A stretch of 50,460 bases of DNA. Origin: an uncultured Treponema sp. Lineage in GTDB: Bacteria > Spirochaetota > Spirochaetia > Treponematales > Treponemataceae. Below, piece after piece: positions 1 to 7,789 of the stretch (within the stretch, counting starts at the first letter, position 1; each line of letters opens with the position of its first letter). The notes beneath the pieces are model-generated. The model searched no databases. It saw nothing but the letters and a program-made list of their open reading frames with translations, and was not told the origin of the DNA. A program made the position numbers and the translations under genes. The stretch spans positions 1-50,460 of the forward strand of contig CASGBA010000014.1 in assembly GCA_949299755.1 (NCBI GenBank), given 5' to 3'.

Positions 1-481
1 CGCCCAGGTTTATTTTAGCACACCGGATTCCGACGGAAACACCGGATATTTGTATTATGTGATGAATGCGGAAAAGTCCGATCCGCCCCGCCATTATATA
101 CAGTACGTCACCGGACAGGCTCCCGGCTGCTTTGACTTTAAATCCCCCGGCACACCGGTTTTTGATAATTTACCTGTTGTCCCCTGGCATGTTGATATCA
201 TTACAGACTCTGCGCGGACTCCGGTCTTACATTATATGCTTATCTCGGCAGTGAGGCATGGACAGGACAGAAAGCATTATTCATTGTACATTGCCCGGAG
301 TTCCGATTTGAAACACTGGACTTTTTGCGGCAGGGAAGTACTGTCCGGTTGTTACCGCTCTTCAGGATTTATTAAAGACGGAATACTGACCGTTTACTAT
401 TCGGAAAACAAACCTCGCATATTCAAATCATGGCGGATTGGTGTTTATAAAATAAAAATATCAGATTTTTTTGGAGATTGA
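1..481 (+). CDS. C-terminal fragment of a beta-propeller, glycosidase-like protein (partial at left edge)
   Basis: The reading frame is open from base 2 to the TGA at 479-481, so the gene starts outside the window and at least 159 residues are present. The visible part reads like a five-bladed beta-propeller of the GH43/GH32 type: short strands with aromatic-rich turns, such as YSLYIARSSDLKHW followed by a strand ending in VYYSENKPR. No catalytic residue can be assigned. It ends one base before the next gene's start region and is probably co-transcribed with the glycosyltransferase downstream, so a role in surface polysaccharide synthesis or modification is inferred from context. The exact family is uncertain. 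Confidence 0.55.
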   Translation, partial: AQVYFSTPDSDGNTGYLYYVMNAEKSDPPRHYIQYVTGQAPGCFDFKSPGTPVFDNLPVVPWHVDIITDSARTPVLHYMLISAVRHGQDRKHYSLYIARSSDLKHWTFCGREVLSGCYRSSGFIKDGILTVYYSENKPRIFKSWRIGVYKIKISDFFGD

Positions 482-482
482 A

Positions 483-1727
483 ATGAAAATTGGGATGATT
501 GTAAATTCTTTTCCGACCATTTCGGAAAAATTCATCATAAACAAAACGGTTATCTTAAAGAATAAAATAAAGGGGAAAGGCTCTTTTGTGATTTTTGCAT
601 CAGCGGAAGATGAAGCTGTTGATAAAGATGCAGTGAAAATCCACACACTTTTTACTGACTCAAAACTGGATGAGAATCTTGTCAAACTCAATATACCCCG
701 TAACATGAAGAAAAGAATGTTGCGTCTCATACCGGTTTTCTTTAAAATGCTTTTCACCCACCCCTTGGTATTATTTGATGCCCTTTCCGTCAGACGGTGG
801 AAAACAATGGCGCTCAATGGTAAAACCCTTTATTATGCCTGGGATTTTTATTCCCATAAACTCCATTTCGATGTCATACACTGCCAGTTCGGGCAGAACG
901 GTTTTGTGGGGGCATTCCTCAAACGGCACGGATTTTGCGACAGGCTCATTGTAACCTTCCACGGTTCCGATATAACGGTGTTTCCTAAAAAACATAAACC
1001 CGGGGTATATAAAACGGTTTTTAAATCCGCGGACAAAGTTATCTGTGGAACCGGATTTGTTAAGAATCAGTTGATGAAGAACGGTTGCCCGGAATATAAA
1101 ATCATCATCGTTCCGGTCGGGATTTTTCCGTCGGATTACAGGGTAAAAGATTACACTGAAAAAAAAGATGGTTTTGTCTTAGTGTCTGTTGGCAGGGTTG
1201 CCCCGCTAAAAGGTTTTGAATATTCCATACGGGCAGTGGCTTTGGTGAAAGACAAAATTCCGGGGTTGAAATATATTATCGCCGGCAGCGGGACTCCGGA
1301 GTACAGAAAATACTTGGAAAATCTGTGTGCATCACTGGGAATCCAGAATATAGTCGTGCTTGCCGGAAATAAGATTGATTTGGAAATAAAGGAGCTTTAT
1401 TGGCAGGGAGACCTTCTTCTTTTCCCCGGCATCAGGGCGGATAACGGTGCGGAAGAAGGGCAGGGGTTGGTGGTTCAGGAAGCGGAGGCAGCAGGGTTAC
1501 CCGTAATTGCGTCAAATATCGGCGGCATTCCCGAGGGTTTGCAGGACGGTGTTACAGGTTTCCTTGTTCCGGAAAAAAATCCGGAAGCCATTGCGGAATA
1601 TATTATGTACCTTTATAATAATAAGGAAACCTTTGCCGAATTCGGGAAGCAAGCCCATGCTTTCGCTGTCAAAAACTACGACATCGATGTTCTGGTAGAC
1701 AAAGTGATGCATGCGTATGAGGAGTGA
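483..1727 (+). CDS. GT4-family glycosyltransferase (colanic-acid/WcaL-like)
   Basis: A 414-residue GT-B retaining glycosyltransferase, expected to move a sugar from a nucleotide donor onto a lipid-linked or polysaccharide acceptor at the cytoplasmic face. The N-terminus MKIGMIVNSFPTISEKFI is typical of WcaL/AmsK-like enzymes, in which the 'FP..SE.F' segment is conserved. The C-terminal donor domain carries VSVGRVAPLKGFEY and the E-x7-E motif in EEGQGLVVQEAEAAG, followed by GG.PE and G..GFLV. The start is ATG 483, eight bases after GGAG (473-476); an in-frame TTG at 471 would sit on that ribosome site. It abuts the partial propeller gene and shares its orientation with the next transferase, which points to one glycan locus. 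The acceptor is unknown. Confidence 0.85.
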   Translation: MKIGMIVNSFPTISEKFIINKTVILKNKIKGKGSFVIFASAEDEAVDKDAVKIHTLFTDSKLDENLVKLNIPRNMKKRMLRLIPVFFKMLFTHPLVLFDALSVRRWKTMALNGKTLYYAWDFYSHKLHFDVIHCQFGQNGFVGAFLKRHGFCDRLIVTFHGSDITVFPKKHKPGVYKTVFKSADKVICGTGFVKNQLMKNGCPEYKIIIVPVGIFPSDYRVKDYTEKKDGFVLVSVGRVAPLKGFEYSIRAVALVKDKIPGLKYIIAGSGTPEYRKYLENLCASLGIQNIVVLAGNKIDLEIKELYWQGDLLLFPGIRADNGAEEGQGLVVQEAEAAGLPVIASNIGGIPEGLQDGVTGFLVPEKNPEAIAEYIMYLYNNKETFAEFGKQAHAFAVKNYDIDVLVDKVMHAYEE

Positions 1728-1838
1728 TAAACAAGGCGTTTGATTTTGCGTTCAGGAAACCCCGTTTATGCCGGACGGGACGCTCCTCAGCAGCCTGCTT
1801 TGAATATTTCATGTTTTGGAGAATGAGGAGGGATACGC

Positions 1839-2951
1839 ATGGAACGTAAGCCGCATGTGGCTATGGCTCCCATAGAGAGCAGTAACAACAAATATATTGA
1901 GATAACCGTTAACTGCATAAAAGAAGCGGGGGCGGATATCTGTGAATTCTATTCAATATTCAAATCTCCTGCGCGTTTTTTACGCACGGATATTGTTATT
2001 CTGAATTGGTTTGAGAGATTGGGGAAAAAGCCTGTAAAGAAGCTGGCAAAATATATTGTGAAATGCATGATTCTTTTTCTTCTTCACATTACCGGGAAAC
2101 GGATAGTGTATGTGTTCCACAACAGGATAAACCACGAGGAACACGGCAGTTTGTTGTCGCTTAACTTCATGAAAAAAATATGTAAATCCGTTGACAGGAT
2201 TATAATCCTCTGCAATGCGTCCAAACTATATCTTAAAGAATATCTTACAGAGCAGGAAATAGAAAAGAAATCGTTTTTAATTCCGCATCCTAACTATCTA
2301 ATATGTTATATGCATGGGGGAGGGGGGTATACTGAAAATGGCTCTAAATTTGCAAAACTGGATTTACATTTTCCAGAAGATAAAATTAACCTGCTTTTTG
2401 TAGGGGCTGTCCGGCCTTATAAAAACATAGAGTTGATTATTGAATTGGCAAAACAATATCCGGACGGTCCGTTCAGGTTTATTATTACCGGCAGGCCGAG
2501 AACCGGGGAATATAAAGAACAGCTGGAAGCACAGGCTGCAGGATTAAAAAATATTTCATTGCTGCTGGAATTTATCCCGGATGATGTCATTGCGACATTG
2601 ATACAGAAATCCGATGCGTTGATTCTGCCTTATGATATGACAAGCAGCTTGAATTCAGGAACCATGATTCTGGCTTTTTCAAATGCACGGACTGTCATCT
2701 GCCCGGAAATAGGGACAGTACAGGAATATCCTCCTGAAATTTGTTTTTCTTATAACTACCACAATAAAGAAGAACATTTTGAACAGTTGAAAAAAATTAT
2801 GAATAAAATGCTTTCAGTCGATATTCAGACGCTGAAAAAACAATTTAAGGAAAAAGGAGAATCCGCTTATCATCTGGTGGAGCGAAACAATTCCCAAAAG
2901 TCAACGACGGCTCTTTACAGCCAATTGTTTTCAACGATGATAAAAGGTTGA
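1839..2951 (+). CDS. GT4-like glycosyltransferase
   Basis: A 370-residue GT-B protein. The C-terminal half has the group 1 pattern: LLFVGAVRPYKNIELIIELAK, then FRFIITGRPR, and a degenerate donor loop around 'LILPYDMTSSLNSGTMILAFSNARTV' (given in part: LPYDMTSSLNSG). The usual E-x7-E is not clear, as in some plant- and GumK-like relatives. GAATGAGGAGGG sits just upstream of ATG 1839 as a strong ribosome site. It lies 111 bases after the previous glycosyltransferase on the same strand; that gap holds no recognisable signal. It probably adds a further sugar in the same polysaccharide. Acceptor and donor cannot be read from sequence. Confidence 0.75.
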   Translation: MERKPHVAMAPIESSNNKYIEITVNCIKEAGADICEFYSIFKSPARFLRTDIVILNWFERLGKKPVKKLAKYIVKCMILFLLHITGKRIVYVFHNRINHEEHGSLLSLNFMKKICKSVDRIIILCNASKLYLKEYLTEQEIEKKSFLIPHPNYLICYMHGGGGYTENGSKFAKLDLHFPEDKINLLFVGAVRPYKNIELIIELAKQYPDGPFRFIITGRPRTGEYKEQLEAQAAGLKNISLLLEFIPDDVIATLIQKSDALILPYDMTSSLNSGTMILAFSNARTVICPEIGTVQEYPPEICFSYNYHNKEEHFEQLKKIMNKMLSVDIQTLKKQFKEKGESAYHLVERNNSQKSTTALYSQLFSTMIKG

Positions 2952-3078
2952 CACTTTTTAGGATTACACAGAAAAATGATTCGAGCCGCCAAGGATTATA
3001 AATTAAAAGACAAAAATAAACTGGACGAATAAACCATTGTGATGGTATTATTGCTCATATTATCACACAGGAGATATT

Positions 3079-4893
3079 ATGCAGGCATTGATTCTGGCAG
3101 CAGGAATGGGTAAACGGCTGGGGCAGTATACAAAAGACGCCACAAAATGTATGGTCCCGGTTAACGGAAAGACTCTGATTGAATACAGCATTGAGGCCCT
3201 CATCGGGGCCGGTATAAAAAAACTCATACTGGTCATCGGCTACCGGGGGGGGAAACTCAGGTCTTTTTTGGATGGACGTTACCCTGAAATCGCCATTGAA
3301 TACATCGAAAATCCTGTATATGATAAGACGAATAATATTTACTCCCTGTATCTTGCATCTGGGGAGCTTGCCAAGGATGATACCCTCCTTTTGGAAAGCG
3401 ACCTGATTTTCGACTCTGCGATTCTGAAAGAGCTGCTTGAGGACAGTGAGCCGAATCTGGCTGTTGTCTCCCATTTTGAAAGCTGGATGGACGGAACCGT
3501 TACGCTGGTGAATTCCCACCGGGAAATCGAAGGCATCATCGGGAAAGTCCAGTTCAATTGGAGCGATATCGATTCCTACTATAAGACAGTCAACATTTAC
3601 AAATTCTCAAAGAACTTCTCCGAGTCCTATTATGTCCCTTTCCTACGTGCATACCAGCAGGCTTTCGGCAAAAATGAATATTACGAACAGGTGCTGAAGG
3701 TGCTGTCCTTTTTAGACTCCACCACCTTGAAAGCGTACACCGTTTCCGGTGACCGCTGGTACGAAATAGACGATCCAGCGGATCTGGCTATTGCGGAAAC
3801 CCGGTTCGCCGATGCGGCCAGGAAAACGACGTTGATGCAGAACCGTTACGGCGGTTACTGGCGTTTCCCCGGTATGCTGGATTTCTGTTATCTGGTTAAT
3901 CCCTATTTCCCGCCGAAACAGATGGTGCGGGAGCTTCAGTCCAGCTTTGAATCACTTTTAACCCAGTATCCTTCCGGAGACAGCCAGCAGAGTCTCCTGG
4001 CAGGAAAAATATTCGGCATAGATCCGTCCCACGTGGCGGTGGGGAACGGTGCGGCAGAGCTGATTTCCGCCCTGGGCGAAAGAATTTCCGGCACAGTCGC
4101 CATTCCCTATCCTACATTTAACGAATATCCCGAACGCTTTGTGAACGCCAAAACAGTTCCTGTGCCGGTGAAAGATGACTTCTCGTACACCGTGGATGAC
4201 ATCCTGGCAACTGTGGACGGGCACCGGGCGGACAATGTGCTGCTGATAAATCCCGATAACCCCACCGGCCATTTCCTTCCCAAGGAAGAGGTTCTCCGGC
4301 TTCTTGACGGTCTCAAACAAAGGAACGCGGCCCTTTATTTTGATGAATCCTTCATTGATTTCGCCGCACCGGAAAAACGCTACACGTTGCTTGACGACTG
4401 CATTCTTTCCAAGTATCCGGATCTTGTGGTCATAAAGTCAATCAGCAAAAGCTACGGGGTTCCCGGATTGAGGCTGGGCATCCTGGCCTGTTCCCGAGGC
4501 GATTACATCCGCTCCATACAGAAAAAGACCGCCATCTGGAACATCAATTCCTTCGGTGAATATTTTCTCCAGATTTATGACAAATACAAAAGCTCCTATA
4601 AGGACGCCTGCAATGCGATTGCGTCCGAACGCGCAAGGTTTATAAAAGCCCTTTCGGAAATTCCTGGTTTATGCCCCTGTCCCAGCGAGGCAAATTATGT
4701 CCTGTGCAACATAACCGACCCGTCCTATACCTCCCAGCGGTTAACCCGTGAGCTTTTGTCAGAGGAAAACATCTTCATAAAAGACCTGTCGTCCAAGAAG
4801 GGTTTTTCCCACGGCCAGTTTATCAGGCTTGCGGTCAGAACCGCCGGCGACAACGGAATGCTTCTGGATGCGTTGAAGAAAAGGTTGGAATAG
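3079..4893 (+). CDS. Fused nucleotidyltransferase (LicC/PntC-like) and class I/II aminotransferase
   Basis: A 604-residue two-domain protein. Residues 1 to about 245 are an NTP-transferase: LILAAGMGKRL signature, K.MVPVNGK, 'NPVYDKTNNIYSLYLA' (a hallmark of LicC- and PntC-type cytidylyltransferases) and ESDLIF metal site. Residues about 255-604 are a PLP enzyme of the HisC/CobD branch: YGGYWRFPGML...NPYFPP, NPDNPTG, and Schiff-base Lys457 in SISKSYGVPGLRLG. Known precedent: CTP-dependent activation of phosphocholine (LicC) and of 2-aminoethylphosphonate (treponemal PntC). I infer that the transaminase makes an amine that the N-terminal domain activates as a CMP derivative for surface glycan decoration. 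No phosphonate mutase gene is in the window. ATG 3079 follows an AGGAG site (3070-3074). Confidence 0.8.
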   Translation: MQALILAAGMGKRLGQYTKDATKCMVPVNGKTLIEYSIEALIGAGIKKLILVIGYRGGKLRSFLDGRYPEIAIEYIENPVYDKTNNIYSLYLASGELAKDDTLLLESDLIFDSAILKELLEDSEPNLAVVSHFESWMDGTVTLVNSHREIEGIIGKVQFNWSDIDSYYKTVNIYKFSKNFSESYYVPFLRAYQQAFGKNEYYEQVLKVLSFLDSTTLKAYTVSGDRWYEIDDPADLAIAETRFADAARKTTLMQNRYGGYWRFPGMLDFCYLVNPYFPPKQMVRELQSSFESLLTQYPSGDSQQSLLAGKIFGIDPSHVAVGNGAAELISALGERISGTVAIPYPTFNEYPERFVNAKTVPVPVKDDFSYTVDDILATVDGHRADNVLLINPDNPTGHFLPKEEVLRLLDGLKQRNAALYFDESFIDFAAPEKRYTLLDDCILSKYPDLVVIKSISKSYGVPGLRLGILACSRGDYIRSIQKKTAIWNINSFGEYFLQIYDKYKSSYKDACNAIASERARFIKALSEIPGLCPCPSEANYVLCNITDPSYTSQRLTRELLSEENIFIKDLSSKKGFSHGQFIRLAVRTAGDNGMLLDALKKRLE

Positions 4894-4899
4894 CGGCCG

Positions 4900-6048
4900 T
4901 CAGCCTGGACTGCCGCCCATGATGAAGCACTTGAATAGAATCATCAGGACCATGAAAACCACATTGAAAAGGGTGAATACGCCTAAAAAATAAAGTGGAC
5001 GTGCCTGCGGTGTTTTCATGTAAAGCTTGAAGGAAATCAGGCTGGCCAGGGATGCCACCAGTGTTCCCAGTCCTCCGGTATTCACGCCGAGAAGGAGTTC
5101 CCTGCCGCTTCCTGAAAAGGGATGGAGCATCAGGGTGGCGGGCACATTGCTGATAATCTGGCTGACCGCCACACCAGCCCAGAATTCCGCCCCCTGGATT
5201 TTAGCCTGCAAGAAATTCCTTACGCTTTCAATGGCCGCAATGTTTCCTGTAAAAATAAAGAAGCAGACAAAAGTCAGCAAAAGCATAAAGTCAACCCGGG
5301 CAAGACTTTCCCGGTCAAAGATAAAGGCATAAACAAAAATAACAACCGCCGCGGCATAGGATGGTATTACATGGACAACGGCGCTCAACGAGAGGATGAA
5401 TAGAACCGTATAAACCGAGGCCCTTTTTACCGGAATGGAAAAGGCCGCGGGGGTCGCTCTGCCAGTGGGAGCGTTTTCCGTGGCAGTGTTCGGAACAAAG
5501 ATGAAAATCACCGCCGCCAGCAGTAAGCCTGAACATACAGTCAGGGGCAGCATTGTCATTATGAATGAGCCGAGGGAAAAGCCTTCCTGGGAAAACAGGA
5601 ACAGGTTCTGGGGATTTCCAATGGGTGTCAACATGCTGCCGGTGTTCGCCGCAATGGTCTGGAGCACTATTACAAAAACCAGATACTCTTGTTTCTCTTT
5701 CCTTAACAGCGTGATTGCAAATGGTACAAAGGTTAATAAAGCCACGTCATTTGTGATCAGCATGGCGGTGAAAAAACACAGGAACACAAGGACAACCGCA
5801 AGGGTTCTTTCCGTTTTTACGGATTTGCACACCAGAGCGCCCAGACAGGTGAAAATCCCGCAGGAAGAAAAACCCGCCACAACCGTCATCAGTGAAAAAA
5901 GTATGAATAAGGTATCAAAATTGATATTTGAAACATATGCGGTGGAAGGAGGCACGAACCACAGGGAAAGGACTGTAAGACAAAAGATGACTGTAAAAAT
6001 AATTTCCTTTTTAGCCCACGCCGCCGCTTTTTTTAAATAAGAAGACAT
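4900..6048 (-). CDS. SLC13/ArsB-type anion permease
   Basis: A 382-residue inner-membrane protein with about ten hydrophobic helices. The IT-superfamily marks are present twice: ANTGSMLTPIGNPQNLFLF in the first half and QIISNVPATLML in the second half, the two re-entrant loops that form the substrate and sodium sites of SLC13/CitMHS/NhaD-like carriers. The family moves anions such as dicarboxylates, sulfate or arsenite; the substrate here is unknown. It converges on the aminotransferase fusion with only six bases between the stops. The ATG at 6048 is preceded on its own strand by AGGAAAAAAC and a promoter about 20 bases further upstream. Confidence 0.8.
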   Translation of the reverse strand: MSSYLKKAAAWAKKEIIFTVIFCLTVLSLWFVPPSTAYVSNINFDTLFILFSLMTVVAGFSSCGIFTCLGALVCKSVKTERTLAVVLVFLCFFTAMLITNDVALLTFVPFAITLLRKEKQEYLVFVIVLQTIAANTGSMLTPIGNPQNLFLFSQEGFSLGSFIMTMLPLTVCSGLLLAAVIFIFVPNTATENAPTGRATPAAFSIPVKRASVYTVLFILSLSAVVHVIPSYAAAVVIFVYAFIFDRESLARVDFMLLLTFVCFFIFTGNIAAIESVRNFLQAKIQGAEFWAGVAVSQIISNVPATLMLHPFSGSGRELLLGVNTGGLGTLVASLASLISFKLYMKTPQARPLYFLGVFTLFNVVFMVLMILFKCFIMGGSPG

Positions 6049-6068
6049 TGTTTTTTCCTGTTCCCGCC

Positions 6069-6098
6069 ATTATAAAGAAAAAAAATGTTCCTCGGCAA
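6069..6098 (-). promoter_or_regulatory. Sigma-70-type promoter of the SLC13-like permease
   Basis: On the minus strand, TTGCCG (6098-6093), an 18-base spacer and TATAAT (6074-6069) precede the permease ATG at 6048. The -35 box lies in a GC-rich imperfect inverted repeat (about 6089-6114), so a regulator could act there. Confidence 0.55.
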
Positions 6099-6142
6099 CC
6101 GGGTTTCCCTGAGGTCATTCTTCAAATCGGGGTAAAAAAAAG

Positions 6143-6171
6143 TTGCATTTGCCGGTATCGTGATATATCAT
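6143..6171 (+). promoter_or_regulatory. Sigma-70-type promoter of the split GGDEF gene
   Basis: TTGCAT (6143-6148), 17-base spacer, TATCAT (6166-6171), about 55 bases upstream of the start codon at 6226. The leader contains a 12-base palindrome and a strong ribosome site (GGGGAGGGG). Confidence 0.5.
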
Positions 6172-6183
6172 TTTAACTTTGGG

Positions 6184-6195
6184 AAGTTTAAACTT
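6184..6195. promoter_or_regulatory. 12-base palindrome AAGTTTAAACTT near the predicted transcription start
   Basis: A perfect palindrome just downstream of the predicted start of transcription of the GGDEF gene, flanked by TTTTAA on one side and TTAAAA on the other. Its position suits a repressor operator or an mRNA hairpin. No cognate regulator can be named. Confidence 0.35.
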
Positions 6196-6225
6196 CATTT
6201 TTAAAACGGGGAGGGGACGGACCTT

Positions 6226-7670
6226 ATGACTGAAATATTAAATGAGTTGTCAGAACTTGTTTATATTTCCGATTTGGAAACTTACGATTTGCTGTTTATG
6301 AATACTGCCGGGAAAAAGAATTTCGGTGTGTCCGAAAAGCAGGATCTTTGCGGAAAAAAATGTTATGAGGTTTTACAAAGAAGGACTAAACCCTGCCCCT
6401 TTTGTACTAATTCAAAATTATCCTTCAATGGCGTTTACGAGTGGAATTTCTTTAACCCTGTGACGAAACGGAATTATATGTTGAAGGATAAGCTTATCCC
6501 GTGGAAGGACGGAAGACCCGTCCGTATGGAAATCGCCCTGGATATTTCGGATATTATGCTCAAACACCGGGAGCTGGAAAAATCCTTCACCATGGAGCAT
6601 TTTATAAATAAATGTCTTAGGATCCTGCACCGTTCATGTCCCATGGACAGGAATATACAGGATATCCTGTCCGCTACCGGTGAGTTTTTCCAATCGATAA
6701 AGGCATAATCAATATTGAGGGCGAAGCTGGCCTGGATATCCTGTCCGCTACCGGTGAGTTTTTCCAATCCCAGCGTTCATGTATATTTGACATCGATTTT
6801 GAAGATGAAACCGTAACAAATACCTATGAATGGTGCGCCGCAGGGGTTGAATCTGAAATTGACAGTTTGAAAAATGTTCCGTTGAGGATTATGGTGCGAT
6901 GGATCACATCTTTAAGACATAATGAATGTGTCTATATTGAAGATATCGAAAATATAAAATACAGTAATATCGAAGAATATGGATTCCTTGTTGCCCATGG
7001 AATAAAAAGCCTGTTACGTGTACCCCTTATGACAGAAAATGCAGAGTTATTGGGATTTATCGGTGTGGATAACCCGGTTCCGAATGTGCCTGTTTCCTCA
7101 ATTGATTTCGGCCTAAAAGCCATTTCGTATTTTCTTGTCTCCGTTTTGACAAAAGATAAGCTTGAAAAACAACTGGAGGATATGAGTTTCAAGGATATGC
7201 TTACAGGGCTTCAGAACAGAAATAAATTTATTAACGATATTGACACGGTTCAGAACATACAGAACCGTCATGTGGGCATTGCTTATGTGGATATGAATGG
7301 GCTGAAGGCTGTCAACGATTCTTTAGGGCATGAGAAGGGAAATGAAGCTCTCCAGGCCATTGCCAGCCGACTTCTGTCTTTGTTTAGGCGGAACAATTTG
7401 TACCGGATCGGCGGGGATGAGTTTGTGGTTCTTTGTCCCGAGATTCCCAAAGACGTGTTTGAAAAAAAAGTTAAGGAATTGAAGGAGAAAAGTTCCGGAG
7501 AGGATGGCGGTAAATACTGTGTGGCTGTGGGACATTTATGGTTTGAACAGGTAATTGATTTAAAAAAACACGTCAGGGAAACCGACCGGCTCATGTATGA
7601 GAACAAAAAGGCTTTTTACGCTGCCGGCGCTCCCAGAAAAATGCCGGGTGAAACATCTTCCGAAATTTAA
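6226..7670 (+). pseudogene. PAS-GAF-GGDEF diguanylate cyclase, split by a frameshifting repeat
   Basis: Two open frames make up one protein. The first (6226-6708) encodes a PAS-like sensor with a Cys-rich strand (CYEVLQRR.KPCPFCTN) and ends at a TAA shortly after the first copy of a 36-bp repeat. The second frame, open from about 6697 to 7670, encodes a GAF-type domain (TYEWCAAGV, LRVPLMTENAELLGFIGVDN) and a GGDEF domain with RIGGDEFVVL, expected to make cyclic di-GMP from two GTP. Removing 74 bases, one repeat plus spacer, joins them into one frame of 456 residues. As read, the product stops before the catalytic domain unless translation restarts. The gene has its own promoter and a GGGGAGGGG ribosome site. 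It could be a pseudogene, a phase-variable locus or an assembly error. Confidence 0.8.
6660..6769 (+). repeat. 36-bp perfect direct repeat (6660-6695 and 6734-6769) inside the GGDEF gene
   Basis: The two copies are identical over 36 bases and offset by 74 bases, which is not a multiple of three, so the duplication breaks the reading frame. The 38-base spacer (6696-6733) is not found next to either copy. In the downstream frame it reads DKGIINIEGEAGL, and 'DKGIIN' resembles the equivalent strand in related GAF domains, which hints that the extra DNA came from a paralogous gene rather than from simple slippage. Confidence 0.9.
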
Positions 7671-7693
7671 ATACAACTTACTCTAAAAAACAC

Positions 7694-7722
7694 TTGACAT
7701 CCATAAAGAAAGGATTTAATAT
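7694..7722 (+). promoter_or_regulatory. Sigma-70-type promoter of the chvE-gguAB-xylB operon
   Basis: TTGACA (7694-7699), exactly 17 bases, then TAATAT (7717-7722). This is the closest match to the consensus in the window. The predicted start of transcription (about 7729-7730) lies directly against the palindrome at 7731-7742. Confidence 0.8.
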
Positions 7723-7730
7723 ATATATGT

Positions 7731-7742
7731 GTGCTCGAGCAC
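7731..7742. promoter_or_regulatory. Operator-like palindrome GTGCTCGAGCAC
   Basis: A perfect 12-base palindrome with a central CG, placed right after the predicted transcription start of the sugar-uptake operon. Size, symmetry and central CpG are like LacI/GalR-family operators, so repression by a sugar-responsive regulator is inferred. No such regulator is encoded in this window. Confidence 0.55.
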
Positions 7743-7789
7743 GGGAAAAATGATATTATCCCGTGAATTATCACAAATGGAGGAAGAAA

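Noticed and set aside
1728-1838. Gap between the two glycosyltransferases as a small gene or RNA
   Set aside because: No frame with a ribosome site, no promoter and no stable hairpin were seen.
3037-3067. TGTGAT...ATCACA inverted repeat resembling a CRP site upstream of the fusion gene
   Set aside because: The half-sites are 18 bases apart, against six in CRP sites, and the symmetry is poor inside.
6089-6114. GC-rich inverted repeat with CCCGG and AACC pieces that recalls part of a SAM-type riboswitch on the minus strand
   Set aside because: The rest of the riboswitch core is missing, and the repeat overlaps the -35 box of the permease promoter, so it would lie outside the transcript.
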